DNA of 64,000 nt from NCBI GenBank assembly GCA_004194705.1, contig SADC01000239.1, positions 124,001 through 188,000 on the forward strand, read 5' to 3'. The first letter of the stretch is position 1. Each line of letters opens with the position of its first letter. Under the pieces are notes generated by a model. It did not search any database. It was not told where the DNA came from and saw nothing but the letters and a program-made list of their open reading frames with translations. Source of the DNA: Ditylenchus dipsaci. Lineage: Eukaryota > Nematoda > Chromadorea > Rhabditida > Anguinidae. The position numbers were made by a program, and so were the translations under genes. Positions 47,457-58,410 of the stretch are shown here, piece by piece.

Positions 47457-47843
47457 TTTAGATCGGGCCATTAAAAAAGGTTTAGGGTCATTCAAAGTCG
47501 ATCTTAGCTATTGAATATAGATTAACACTATTGGACATAGACCACCTGGGGTTGTGCTTATATGTGTTGAGAAGATATATACATAACGCCAAGGTATTTT
47601 CCCCAAGGTATTATCGATAATCATCTATCTGGATGTGCATACCTGTTAGGAACGTATTTACACGTATTCAGGATACCATCTTAGGTAGCTATCGTTATCA
47701 TACATATTCTGGCGCTCACATTACCGGTGCAGAGATTACGGCGCACAGATTACTGGCGCACACATTACTGGCGCACACATTACTGGCGCACGCATTACCA
47801 GCGCACAGATTACGGCGCACAGATTACGCATAACCGTCAAACA

Positions 47844-48049
47844 AATTCCTACTGACGCCTCTATTGAACAAAAAAGAGATCTCGTCGGAATAACGCATAT
47901 TCGAAAAGTTATGAGCAAAAGAAATATTTCAAAAAAATTGGACAACCCTGTATATACAGTCCACTCTCGATTTGAGAGGCATAATCTGTAATTTTGAGGG
48001 TTTTCGTGGCACCGTGTTTTTTTCAACTTTTTTTCTACCGTGCATGTTA
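47844..48049. other. Mariner-like and pogo-like end fragments
   Basis: ACAACCCTGTATA abuts TACAGTCCACTCTCGATTTG near 47942-47975. No gene. Confidence 0.4.
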
Positions 48050-49020
48050 CATACCGAACGACTTCGGTACTTATGTAGTTACCCCCCCCCATTCCCGGAT
48101 TTTTTGAAAAGCTACCCGAAATCACCCCTAGAACTCATTTTTTCTGCACAACAAGATACGAGAAGCATTTCTAAAACCTTTCTGAAAAAAAAATTAAATT
48201 TTGTCAAAAAAATTAGCCACCCACCCCTTGGGGGTAGATGGCCTTTTTAGGGTATTTTAGGGTCATTTTTCGGTGATTTTATCACATTTTTCTTGCTGGA
48301 GCTGGGCAAAAAGAGCCTCTAAATGCATTATTGATCAAGAATCTTGCTCGGAATTATGTCTAAGATAAGTCTGTGCGCGCATCTCTAAGCAACCAAGCAT
48401 CCTGCGCCCCCTTCGGGATCGCAGGGGGCTTGGTTGTTTGGGGTTGAGATGCGCACACCTGAGACACAAATCACTCGAAAATGACTCTGGATGCATAAAA
48501 ACAGATGCATACCAGATTTTCTTTACGCGGCAGGCCCCAGAAAGTAAAAACCTGTTCGAAATCTAGCATTTTTACATAGATTTTGCTTGAAAGGGTTGAA
48601 ATTAGGTCAAAAATACCCTGAAAAGACCATCTAACCCAGGGTTCATAGATGTCCTGCTTTAGCAGGAATTACCTGCTTTTCGATTTCAAAATCTGCTTTT
48701 TGTCCGTGAAAAAGCAGGAATTTTCGCACATCTCACAGCATATCCTAACAGCTTATTCCTGCTTTTTGTAGATTTTTTGTTTTAAATTCCTGCTTTTTGG
48801 AAACAAAATCCTGCTTTTGCGATTTTCGATCTGTGAACCCTGATCTAACCCCAAAGGGTGGGTGGCATTTTAAAAAAAAATTCAATTTTTTTATTCAGAA
48901 AGCTTTTAGAAATGCTTCTCGTATCTTGTTGTGCAGAAAAAATGAGTTTGGGGGTGATTTTGGGTATCTTTTCAAAAATCCGAGTATGGGGGGTGCGAAC
49001 TACATAAGTACCACGACTTC
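48050..49020. mobile_element. Long foldback with ~170-bp arms
   Basis: CTTCGGTACTTATGTAGTTA ... TAACTACATAAGTACC-like ends (here ACTACATAAGTACCACGACT). Arms share AGATACGAGAAGCATTTCTA. Contains the TTCG hairpin (about 48387-48440), the Merlin empty-site sequence ACCAGATTTTCTTTACGCGG (48511-48530), and the nested MITE 48637-48842. Confidence 0.75.
48637..48842. mobile_element. hAT-like MITE with CCTGCTTTTT units
   Basis: CAGGGTTCATAGAT ... ATCTGTGAACCCTG with duplication ATCTAACC (48629-48636, 48843-48850). Confidence 0.88.
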
Positions 49021-49279
49021 AACTTTAATGCCGAGCAATATGTTCTCAGGTGCCAACCCTGATTTATACTGAAAATTTTGAGTTATGGCCTTTTATAGTG
49101 AAGTAGTTTTTTTTCAACCACCAATAATGACCTCTTTCATTAAAATGGACAGGAGTGGTCTGTTTTCTATATGCTCATTTGCGTGTTCAGGCTCCTTTTA
49201 CTCGGCTTGAACAGCTCTGCAAGATGACTGTGAAAATTCAACAAAAAGTGTGAAAATTCTGGACGTTTGGTTAATTTAA

Positions 49280-50300
49280 AGAAAACTCGGCGCCACTGGC
49301 ATATACCCCCCCCCCTCCAAATCAACTTTTTTTAAATGTTCCCAAACACCCAATATCGACTGAAGTTGGTGCATATAACCTACCAAGCCCCCTGCGCCAA
49401 AAACCTCTTCCCCTTCGGGGGCGCAGGGGCTTGGTAGGTTAGAGATGCGCGCACAGGCACCCTAAGGTCGGTCCCTAGGGGTACGGGATTATCGAGGTTA
49501 GACTGTACCAGAACACAGAAATAATGTCTTTTTTGAACTCCTGAGGCGATTTAGAGTCGATATAGGGTGTTTTAAAACACTTTTAAAAAAAGTTGATTTG
49601 GGGGGGGGATTGGTTATGCAAGTAGCGTCGAAAACTCACTAATTTTTATTCCTGTTTTTTCTCAAAAATGCGATTTTACCCGTGACGCTACCGAGGCACG
49701 AAAAAAATAGATTGCGTTTTTGTAATCTACACGAAAAACTGCACCTGATAGCATCAAAAAAGTGCGCAATATCAAATGCAGCTCGGGCCTCTGAAGTTGG
49801 AAGGTCAGACGAATTTTGACCAGAATCCACGGGGACCGAGGCAAATTTTTTGAAAAAAAAATTCACTATCACAACTTGAAAATCTGACACCGGGTTCGTG
49901 CTCAGCATGGTCAGTTTGCATGTGAAACTGAAATTCCTCTCAAGACTGAATGGTGCTCTTTTCGCTAAATCAAATGGTTTCCGTCTTGAGGGAAATTTAA
50001 AATTTGACACTGAGTTTTAAACTTTTAGAGCAGCCATGCTGAACACGAAGCCGCTGTCAAATTTTCAAGTTGTGAAAGTGAATTTTTTTTCAAAAAATTT
50101 GCCTCGGTCCCCCGTGGATTCTGGTCAAAATTCGTCTGACCTTCCAACTTCAGAAGCCCAGATATCCCGAGCTGCATTCGATATTTCGCACCTTTTTGGT
50201 GCTATTAGGTGCAGTTTTTCGTGTAGATTCCAAAAATGCAATCTATGCCTTGGTAGCGTCACGGGTCAATCGCATTTTTGAGAAAAAAAACATGAATAAA
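49280..50300. repeat. GTAGCGCC/G-run element followed by a 660-bp palindrome
   Basis: 49290-49620 has C/G runs and a TTCG hairpin (49380-49440). 49640-50300 is a palindrome: CAAAAATGCGATTTTACCCG ... and its mirror, with GTGACGCTACC/GGTAGCGTCAC and CCAACTTCAGA in both arms. Frames across it are mirror artefacts. Confidence 0.65.
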
Positions 50301-50726
50301 AAGGGTCCGCGACAATTGACCCCCTGGGCAATTGATCCTCTGGGCCGATTGACCCCCGTGGCTTTTTGACTATGTTTATATTTTATCTGTTCATTTTTTT
50401 AAGTCCGACTTTTTATTCATTCATTTTTTCTGTGTTTTTTCTTTGAACATCGATATTTACTAAAAATATAAAATTAAACAATCTGATAAATGCTAATATA
50501 GAGATCGTGAAAAAAAGCATAAAAGCTAAGTGGTTGCAAGAAGTGTTTGCACACAGATGTTGCAACAGGGCGCATCGTTAAAAAAGTAGGAAGGCATAAC
50601 CATGATGTGGATTCAACAGCCCTGTCAGTTGCATTGTTTAAAAAGTCTCTCAAAAAAAGGCCGCTACTACTATGGAAGTAAAATTTTGATAAGAGACTTT
50701 TTCTGATTGTCTTTAAATTGAAATTA
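50301..50726. other. GGGTCCGCGACAATTGACC unit array, otherwise nothing seen
   Basis: 50304-50360 shows GGCAATTGATCCTCTG-type units starting with GGGTCCGCGAC, the same start as the insertion at 59915. No exon. Confidence 0.45.
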
Positions 50727-51317
50727 CAGGGTGGTCTTTTATAATCTCCCTAGTTTGTTTTCGCCATAACTTTTTGAATTCGTGGTTTTTCGGCGAGATC
50801 TTTTTTTATTCGAAAGAGCTGCTCTGCGCCGAGCGATTGGTACCAAACATGCTTATAACACTTCATTCGAAACACTAAAAAAATAACCAAAACAAATCAA
50901 CAACAATTTCAACAAATTTCGGATATTTTCTGAATTTCTAATCCCGGTATTTCTGTTCTGTGCTTCGTCCGTTCACGGCAAGGCTGTACTCCAATTGGCG
51001 TTCATATGCTCCAATGGCTCTGTCAATCATGTCCTGAGGCAGTTCTTCAAAAGCTTGCTCGATTCTTCTTTGGAGAACATTCATGTTGGCGATTGGAGTT
51101 GTGTAAACCTTGCTCTTGATCCAAATTTCTCTTGATCCAAATCTACATTTTTAAACAGCCGTAGCTGATCAACAGAATCATGACAAAAATCAGAATTTGG
51201 TACCAATCGCTCGGCGCAGAGCAGCTCTTTCGAATAAAAAATAGATCTCGCCGAAAAACCACGAATTCAAAAAGTTATGGCGAAAACAAACTAGGGAGAT
51301 TATAAAAGACCACCCTG
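50727..51317 (-). mobile_element. Tc1/mariner-type element with ~115-bp inverted repeats and a transposase C-terminus
   Basis: Ends read CAGGGTGGTCTTTTATAATC and its complement, flanked by TA on both sides. The arms extend at least 110 bp to GGTACCAA. Between them, on the minus strand to the stop at 50938-50940, is a frame with ANMNVLQRRIEQAFEELPQD, MIDRAIGAYERQLEYS and a final NGRSTEQKYRD, matching the C-terminal region of mariner-like transposases. The catalytic domain is deleted. Confidence 0.8.
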
Positions 51318-51639
51318 TAACCCTACAAATGTGTTATTTCGGTTATTGGTTACTCTATTTTATATTTTGTGTTTCGACACATCCTTCTCATATCAAAAGT
51401 GCATTTATGAAAAAATACCAGTGCTTTAATATAATTGGGAACGTTACGGACTAGCACTGGAACAGTCAGTGCCAGCTGGCGCTAAAATATTTAGAGATCG
51501 TTGACGGTGCGGAAATTTCTAAGGCTGAGTCCGGTGCTGCCAAGGGAGTTGTCGTAACGCAACGACCACTAAAATTTCTAAACTTTGCAGCACTGCACTG
51601 CTTAAGATGATTTCACTCACTCTTTGTAATTCATCTGTT

Positions 51640-52560
51640 CTTTATTCGGCAAAACAAATAATTTCAAACATCACCATTGCAATGAACCAACAGTTGTGAA
51701 TTTAATAACGAAAATTCAGTACGATTTCGTAGACTTCTGGTGGTTAATCCTGCCTACGAAAAAATTCTTTCCACTGGAGCACTTGTGGCGGGAACACTTA
51801 GTATTTCGAGAGCAAATCCTAAAAGTCTCACTTATTTTTATGTCCACCAAGAGGTAAATATCAAACCGAGGAGAGGTAACTACACCAATAATTTATCGCA
51901 TCAACTTCGAGTCACCAATGCACACGCTCTGCACATTATGAAGCACATTTAGGATCAAAGACTTAGATCGGACACCTTTACTACTTCCTAAATAATTAGC
52001 TGTTAATATTACAAGTTGAAATTCAGGCAAATGACCTCCAAATTATTAAGCGAGAGGACGAATGCACGAGTGTGTTCCAGACAGTGAGATATGGTGACAG
52101 TCTTCTCACCCTGAACTCTTTGGAGCACTTCAATAAATGGTCCCCCAATTTTGGCAATCCAGTGCAAATACTAAACTTTTTCAGATCTATCTATCTGTGT
52201 TAAGAAATTGCAAAATTTTTACCTCTATCTCATTTTCTGTGGGGGAAACCAGTTTTTCACCCTAGCAATGCTGAGGACATGCTTTGTGCTTTGCTTCAAA
52301 AAGATACTTCAACGTTGTAGTGGTCGCGCTGGATCTCTTGCATTTCTAAATTACTGCAAACATAAAACGTCATGTCAAAATTAAAGTTATACCTGTTCAC
52401 ACAACCTGCACTTCAAAAACGTTATCTGGTTTTGAGAAACTTCCTTGAATTTACCCCATATCGGATCAATTGGTTTTCTTTTTCTTGCCTGAGCGACAAT
52501 TGGACTTCCTTCATCGGACAAGTTTGCAGCCGATTCATTACCATCACTCAGAAATGACAT
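51640..52560 (-). pseudogene. hAT transposase pseudogene
   Basis: Minus strand from ATG at 52560. MSFLSDGNESAANLSDEGSP leads into PIDPIWGKFKEV and KCRLCEQ, a BED zinc-finger pattern; after an intron, TTTTLKYLFEAKH completes the finger but with one expected His replaced. An in-frame TAG follows PQHC. Further down are FIEVLQRVQGEKTVTIS, a typical hAT core segment, and the dimerisation block LSVPATSAPVERIFS then AGLTTRSLRNRTEFS with a TAG inside it. Two nonsense codons and missing middle parts make it dead. Terminal repeats were not found. The open plus-strand frame at 51740-51952 is its antisense shadow. Confidence 0.75.
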
Positions 52561-52680
52561 GTGGACGTTTCTTAAATATTGTCAATGAAGATTGGAATAA
52601 GCGAAAAAGAATCAGTGAAATTAATGTAGCTGAGAATTTCTGAGTATTTTTCTAACTAAGAATATAGAGAAAATAAGTAA

Positions 52681-52872
52681 ACGATGAAAATGAGAATTTT
52701 CAGTAAAAAATGAGAAATTCTCATTTTCATCAAATGAAAATGAGAAATTCTCATTTTCATTTTCTCCTACAAAATGAAAATGAGAAGTTCTCATTTTCAT
52801 TTAATGAAAATGAGAATTTTCTCAATGATAATTTCTCATTTTCTCACTGAAAATTCTCATTTTCATCGTTTT
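52681..52872. mobile_element. GAAAATGAGAATTTTC palindrome
   Basis: ACGATGAAAATGAGAATTTT ... AAAATTCTCATTTTCATCGT. The interior is four more copies of the same palindromic unit. Confidence 0.8.
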
Positions 52873-52904
52873 CTCATCATCATTTTGGAAATACTGGTCT
52901 TAGC

Positions 52905-54373
52905 TAGAGATTATGAAACCGGTTCGGTCGGGATTTGGGAGATGATTTTCGGCCAGAAAAATTTCGGGATCCCGACGGGATCTCGAACAAATTTCGGGAT
53001 TTTTCAAATAGAGAGAAGAACAGGGATTTTTTTGCCATATTTTCAAACTATTGACTATTCTAAACACTAAATATGTGTAAGGAAAACACATATATATTGA
53101 AAAGGTCATACGGACGTTTAGCGGTTGGCGGGACAAATGTCCAAAAACCACTAAACGTCACACCAAAACGCCAAGCTTTTTTTAGATGTTTTTTAGGCTT
53201 TAGGCTTAGGATTAGGCTTAGGCCTAGGACAGAAAAAAACATCCGAAGATCCTCAAAGTAATGATAAAAAAAACAGCTTGGCGTTTTGGTGTGACGTTTA
53301 GGGGTTTTTGGGACATTTGTCCCGCCAACCGCTAAACGTCTACGCACCATTGAAAAGTACTGCCTAATCTGTGAAATTAGCTGCTTTTTATTTTTGACCT
53401 GTTTTAGTTATTTACTAGTTTCCAGAGCCGAGAGCGCTGCGCACGCCCTCTTTTTTTTTTCGTTTTTATTCCGTAGTCGCTATATTTTCGCCGTTGCTTT
53501 TTCCGTAGTTTTTTCAAATTTGATTGATTTGCGTAATTCTGTCGTTTCCTACGTCGATTTCTAAGTATATCGACATTTTTCAAATCGCTGCGTCTGCTTT
53601 TCGTATCAATTGTGAACTATCTGAAATTTGCAAAACTATTTTTCACTGTTATTGTTTGGATCGACTCTTGCGCTTGTTTGATTCTGCTTAGCTTGATTAC
53701 TAGTTCACTCGTTTGTATAGATCGATTTGATTGTCTATGCTCTGACAATATTTTTTTAAATGGCGTAGCATGATTAGAGCTTGGTTTTGAAGGATTGTGT
53801 ACAATTATAGGCTAAGCTTGCTGAGCTGTTATCACTTCTATTAGCCACTTAAATCGAGCTAATCAACTTTATTGGGCTAATTGTATCGATCAAATAAACA
53901 AAATCGACCTAAATCAATTTTGATTAATTGACGTGATTGCCAGTCAGACCGATCCAGCCAGTTTGGTAGATCCAGCCAGTTAGATCGATACACCCACTTG
54001 AATCAATACTACCAGTTGGAGAAGAAAAGAAAGTAAAAATGAGTGTTTTACTCAATGGTAGTCTAACCTGTGACTTCGGTGATGCGTATTTAAAGTTTCT
54101 TCTCTCTTAAAAAAGCATAAATAATAAAGAAATTTAAATAAAAAATTCAGATTTTTACGAAAAAAAACTGAAAAAATAGCAAAAGAAGTTAAAAACCGGT
54201 GGTTTTTTAGAGCAAAAATAGTGTTTTTTAAAAAATTGGAGCTCGGGATTCAACGAATTTCGGGATCGGGATTCTGGGGACTGATCGAGCGGGATTTCGG
54301 GACGGGATTTTAGACCAAAATCGGTCGGGCGGGATCGGGATCCCGACGAGATCCCGTCCCGTCATCATCTCTA
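52905..54373. mobile_element. hAT-like element, 1.47 kb, with CGGGATCCCGACGGGAT units
   Basis: TAGAGATTATGAAAC ... GATCATCTCTA-like end (GTCATCATCTCTA) with exact duplication GTCTTAGC (52897-52904, 54374-54381). Terminal arrays at 52920-53015 and 54238-54360. A palindrome (GGACGTTTAGCGGTTGGCGG ... CCGCCAACCGCTAAACGTC, 53105-53343) is nested. 53360-54230 holds no recognisable coding sequence. Confidence 0.85.
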
Positions 54374-54663
54374 GTCTTAGCATTATGTTGTAGCGCAGAT
54401 TGAGAGCTTCGAAATCTATCTCACAGAATTTTTTTGACTGCAAAAGTGTCGAGATATGGCGTTTTTGAAAAAGCAAATTCTTCAAAATGACTGAAATACA
54501 GTCGTCTCTAGATAAACCGTCACCCCAAAAGTTCGTTCCCGCCTAGGGTCCGACACTTTTTTTAGCTCAATTTTTAATTTTAATTTTGACCATTAAGACC
54601 CGCGCCTCTCGATAAGCCGTCACTCTATTTTTAAAATAGGATCGCAAAAATAGGTCGCTTTTT

Positions 54664-55030
54664 AAAGGACCATGCAACTTGATAAGCACAGCAATTTGGA
54701 AATTTTAAATTCGCGCGGACCACCCTAATTTTGTCAATAATATTTTCGAATTGTTTTTTGTTTGCATGTAAAATTTTTTCAAAATATAGATCCCCGTTTA
54801 CTAGTCGAGCCCAACGTTGCTCGACATTGCCAGATCGGACGACTTATCCTACTTTCCCTGCACCATAATTACTTATATGGGTTAATCTTAAAATTTTACT
54901 CATAAATAGAGTTCAAATTAACACACACAAAAAATTAATTCAAAAACATTGTTGACAAAATCAGGGTGGTCCCGCGCGAATTCAAAATTTCCAAATTGCT
55001 GTGCTTACCAAGTTTCATGGTCCTTTAAAA
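54664..55030. mobile_element. AAAGGACCATG palindrome
   Basis: TTTAAAGGACCATGCAACTT ... CATGGTCCTTTAAA, arms with TTTGGAAATTTTAAATTCGC / GCGAATTCAAAATTTCCAAA and GGTGGTC/GACCACC. It lies ~220 bp upstream of the small secreted gene. Confidence 0.8.
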
Positions 55031-55250
55031 TAAGACGCTTACGCACTGCGCCATGGAAGCCACTTTTTCAAACCTAAGTAGCTTCCCCCCCCCTTTAAGT
55101 GGCCGTCACTACCAGCTTTATTTGATTTATCTAGAAAGAGACAGTTCTGCTCGTGAATTCCTCCAGAAGCCAAGTTTTGTGTGTGCTCTCTGAATTTTTG
55201 GCTATATAGTACTCCTTTGGCTGTGACTGATTTCGAAAGTAGCAGAAATT

Positions 55251-55594
55251 ATGGTTTTACTCGCTGATCCTTCTTTGGTTATGTGCCGCTTGCTGGCGTT
55301 CTTCTCTGTGTTGTCAATTGCCAGCTATTGTTCACTAATACTCTGCTCTAAGGTACGATTTTTTCTCGAAATCACGATTTATTTATACATCTTAGTCGAA
55401 AAAGCCTGTGGCGCCTGCAGATCGAAATCCTTCCGTTACCTATCCTTCGGCACTCGTGGAGCCAAAACCATCAAGCGGAACAGCTGAAGTTGGTGCATAT
55501 TTTTTAAGAAAGGATAATTCAGTGGAGCTTTTAGGATAAAATGCCAGATGGATCAAAGAATGAATTGCCAGCTGATAAGAAGTCTAACGAATGA
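55251..55594 (+). CDS. Small secreted or single-pass membrane protein, 3 exons, 84 aa
   Basis: Not recognised. Exons 55251-55352, 55396-55488 and 55535-55594 join in phase 0 across two short GT-AG introns (43 and 46 nt). Residues 11-32 (MCRLLAFFSVLSIASYCSLILC) form a strong hydrophobic segment, either signal peptide or membrane anchor. The remaining ~50 residues are hydrophilic, rich in Lys, Pro, Ser and Asp, and end PADKKSNE. If exon 2 is read unspliced from intron 1, a different frame gives a Cys/Arg-rich tail; I prefer the spliced form because both introns have good borders and the tail stays open. An AATAAA at 55695 is a plausible polyadenylation signal, and a TATATA-like stretch lies about 45 nt upstream of the ATG. 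Its 3' end converges on the minus-strand gene at 56.4-57.5 kb. Real expression is unproven. Confidence 0.55.
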
Positions 55595-55694
55595 AGCAGG
55601 AATACATTCCAATACAAGTTTGATCTGAGTATTCCGCTTATGTGAGTAAATAATCTATTGGGAGCACTTATGCTCTACATTATGTGTGTGTTCA

Positions 55695-55700
55695 AATAAA
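55695..55700 (+). terminator. AATAAA polyadenylation signal candidate
   Basis: About 100 nt after the stop of the small plus-strand gene, following TTCA. Confidence 0.4.
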
Positions 55701-55923
55701 GAAGGCAAAGTATTCTTATCATAGTTTCTCGAGAGCACACTGGTTTTCGGATACATCAAATCTGTGTACCTCTTTTCTGAGTCACATTTCAGCAATTTTT
55801 CTAAGCTCTTCGCAATCTTCGTTAGAAAAAACATTTTGTTCGGTGTGTGAACCCGAACCACCATCTTTGCTTGCTCTCTCCGGTTTTCTGTGTTTTCGCT
55901 AACGTTTTCCTAATGTGCTAACC

Positions 55924-56185
55924 TACCGTATATTCTCGATTAGAAGCCCCTCTCTAATAGAAGGCCCTCTCTAATAGAAGGCCCCCTTGAGGACCTATAT
56001 ATCAGCCTAGAAAAAGAAATTCGCAAATCTGTTTTTTGCGTTTTTTAGTTAGCACGAGCTCACCTGATTCCACTTTTAAAATTTTAGTTGAGCACCCAAA
56101 AATCTCAAAATCGAAATATTTTTTTTCGACTTTTTTAGGGTTGAAAAATAGAAGGCCCGGGCCTTCTAATAGAGAATATACGGTA
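55924..56185. mobile_element. TACCGTATATTCTC MITE
   Basis: TACCGTATATTCTCGATTAG ... CTAATAGAGAATATACGGTA between the two convergent genes. CCTCTCTAATAGAAGG is repeated inside. Confidence 0.82.
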
Positions 56186-56367
56186 ACTTCCTATGTTTTC
56201 CTAACACTCTGGAAAAACGTTTGGAATTTCATCCCATGCAAACCAGTTTATTAGAATCTTAAAATTCAACAATATACTCCCATCACTGAGAGAACCACAC
56301 AATCAATCCTTCATACGCCCTTCATAACAAGACGATATTTTGCGACAAATACATTTCGAAAGATAGC

Positions 56368-57533
56368 TCACTTATCAGTTTTTCTGCGCTTCCTTCTGAC
56401 AACACAAGGCCGATTGTCACCAAACACCTTTAGACGTTCTTTTAGCCCTTTGAAATCCCACACTGGCTTTCTTCGAATTGAATCAATGGAGACTGGAATG
56501 GAAGACGATGATCGGACCCCTAACTCCTCGGTGTTCTGCTGACCAGGCTGTTGCTCGGCATCTAAGAAATTTTCATCCGCAATATAGGGAACTCGTCAAT
56601 CAGCCTTTCCACATAGTTCATCCGCAGGAAACCTTTGATCTTGGCACCTGTTAAATAAATAACGACGAACTGCAATATAGAAGTAAAAAAAAACATACAT
56701 GGTTTCAAATTCCGCAAATGTTTGGCATTGTTCGCAATCTTCGTGTGGACATGAAACATCTGGCTACACGGTGGCCCGAATCGCAATCTATTTGGTCTGT
56801 GGCACCCGAGGTTTTTCTTTGACGGCATGGTATCTCAATCACCTTCGAACTAGACCTTGCTTTCTTCGGAACTTGATATGCGCTATTTCCTCCAGGGACA
56901 CCTGAAAATATAAGTTAAGTCGTTTAAAATGACTTCAAAGAATACAGGGAGAGACGAAAGAAAAGTGTCCCTCGCCAATTCAAATTATGCACATGCCGAT
57001 GCGCGCAAAAACCATGGTCCTTTAAGAAGCCTTTTATAATACTGTTGTGTCTCGATATAAACCCATACAAAAAATACACCCGAGATAAACTTTATTTGGT
57101 TGACTGAATACGCCAAGAATTGTCAGAAAACAGACTTTAGATGAAATCAGTGGCCGATAACCAATGGCCCACCCCGAAAGTTGGTTTTTAAAGTGACGTC
57201 ACCCTGATAGAAAATATTAGAGATAAGATTGAGCACTGACCTCTTTCGGCTTGCGTACTAACCACACATCGTAGTCATCATCTTCAAGTTCCTCCATTGG
57301 CTGAACTGGTGGCAAGACTTCAGGATTACCATTGCGTCCAGTTCTATTCATTGGCGAATTCGACGATGAAAATGCTGTTGATGGCGCTTTGAAATGGTGA
57401 TCCTCCAGAGCTTCTCGCTTGATCCGCTTAATTCTCTTTCGATAGTAGATTCTTCACTGTCTTGATCATCTGCGGCAGAAGCCTTCGCACCATCTTTTCT
57501 CTCTAAACTTTTGCTTCTTTTCCTCTTGCCCAT
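56368..57533 (-). CDS. Basic, probably nuclear protein; weak likeness to RNA Pol I subunit RPA34/PAF49
   Basis: Proposed exons on the minus strand: a first part within 57533 to about 57241, then 56901-56843, 56796-56699, 56647-56633 (15 nt) and 56591-56368; the last four join in phase. The ATG follows a TTCTTCAG acceptor-like site and starts MGKRKRSKSLERKDG, an NLS-like run. The middle has FKAPSTAFSSSNSP, then an acidic stretch and DDDYDVWLVRKPKE, which recalls the 'PP-F ... VWLI-P' region of RPA34 subunits. The C-terminus is VWDFKGLKERLKVFGD followed by a basic tail RRKRRKTDK. Problem: the start frame and the frame encoding IKREALEDHHF are not joined by any clean intron I can find near 57440-57480, so an indel, assembly error or unusual splice is possible. 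Function is a guess; existence of a gene is fairly well supported. Confidence 0.5.
56940..57230. other. Intron sequence with MITE halves
   Basis: Half of an AAAGGACCATGG element (56953-57026) and pogo-like ends (TGTCTCGATATAAACCC, 57050-57190) within the intron of the minus-strand gene. Confidence 0.5.
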
Positions 57534-57775
57534 TTTACCTGAAGAATAAGCCAATTTCAAATTCAAAAACAGTATTGTAAAGACAGAGCACCAATCAGTG
57601 TCGATCTGAGTGGGAGATTTGGCGTGTTTTTAACGCGGGAAGAGCTGTACTTTTTTTCTTCGCTGAAACGTTTTTTCTGATGATACTATTTTGCAGCTAA
57701 TATTCAGGGCTTCATAATTATCTATTTACAAGTGACATTTGATAAAAAAAATTGGCGTCCGTCCGAACTCAGATC

Positions 57776-58285
57776 TAGTGATGCGCACGATCGATATATC
57801 GCACCTGCGATATATCGCATATCGCATCAAAGTTGGTGGAAAAATATCGATCGCAAATATCGCATTTGGATTTTTGAAAATATCGCATATCGCATCGCAA
57901 ATTTAGCTCGTCTATTCCTCTCTGCTCCAGCAACGAGCCAGCGTAGCAAACAGCTATTTTCGGTTGCTCGTGACGTGTACGACTACAGACGATCAAATTT
58001 GAGTCCAGAAAATGCGGAAATGCTGATTTTCCTGAACAAAAATCTTCCTGTGTTGAACTTCAAATATTAGTGTCTTGTTGTAAAAAGTACGATGTATGCA
58101 TATCAAAAAAGCGGAAAATTTATTATGGTCATTTAATGTAGCCGTAGTCGTTTAGAAAAAATATCGCATATCGCAGCGATATATCGCACCTCGAATTTTA
58201 GAAATATCGCATATCGCTATCGCATACAGGCGAGGCTGAAAATATCGCATCGCATATATCGCATAAAGCCAAATGCGCATCACTA
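57776..58285 (+). mobile_element. hAT element with internal deletion, retains the hATC dimerisation domain
   Basis: Ends TAGTGATGCGC / GCGCATCACTA with the exact 8-bp duplication CTCAGATC (57768-57775, 58286-58293). Both subterminal regions are made of CGATATATCGCATATCGC-like units. Between them, on the plus strand, lies [20 protein letters not shown] then [19 protein letters not shown] to a stop at 58068-58070, the hAT C-terminal dimerisation domain. The rest of the transposase is gone. Confidence 0.88.
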
Positions 58286-58410
58286 CTCAGATCGACAATC
58301 GGGTCGACATTAGACGGAGTGTAAGCCTGATTGTCGACCTGAGTAGGAAGCTAAGCATTTTTACACCAATTTTTTTTATCAGATTTCACTTGTCATTGAC
58401 AAGTTGTCAA

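Larger units (their letters stand above)
46427..47835. mobile_element. Outer foldback with GTGCGCCAGTAAT units, two elements nested inside
   Basis: GGTTATGCGTAATCTGTGCG ... CGCACAGATTACGCATAACC with duplication GTCAAACA (46419-46426, 47836-47843). Each arm has about six GTGCGCC(A/G)GTAAT(C/G)T units (46431-46518; 47712-47830). The middle contains SINE copy 2, itself interrupted by the 46951-47456 element. Confidence 0.9.

Noticed and set aside
51740..52557. Plus-strand frames at 51740-51952 and 52372-52557 that looked like a multi-exon gene
   Set aside because: The minus strand of the same bases encodes recognisable BED finger and hAT dimerisation blocks; the plus frames are shadows.
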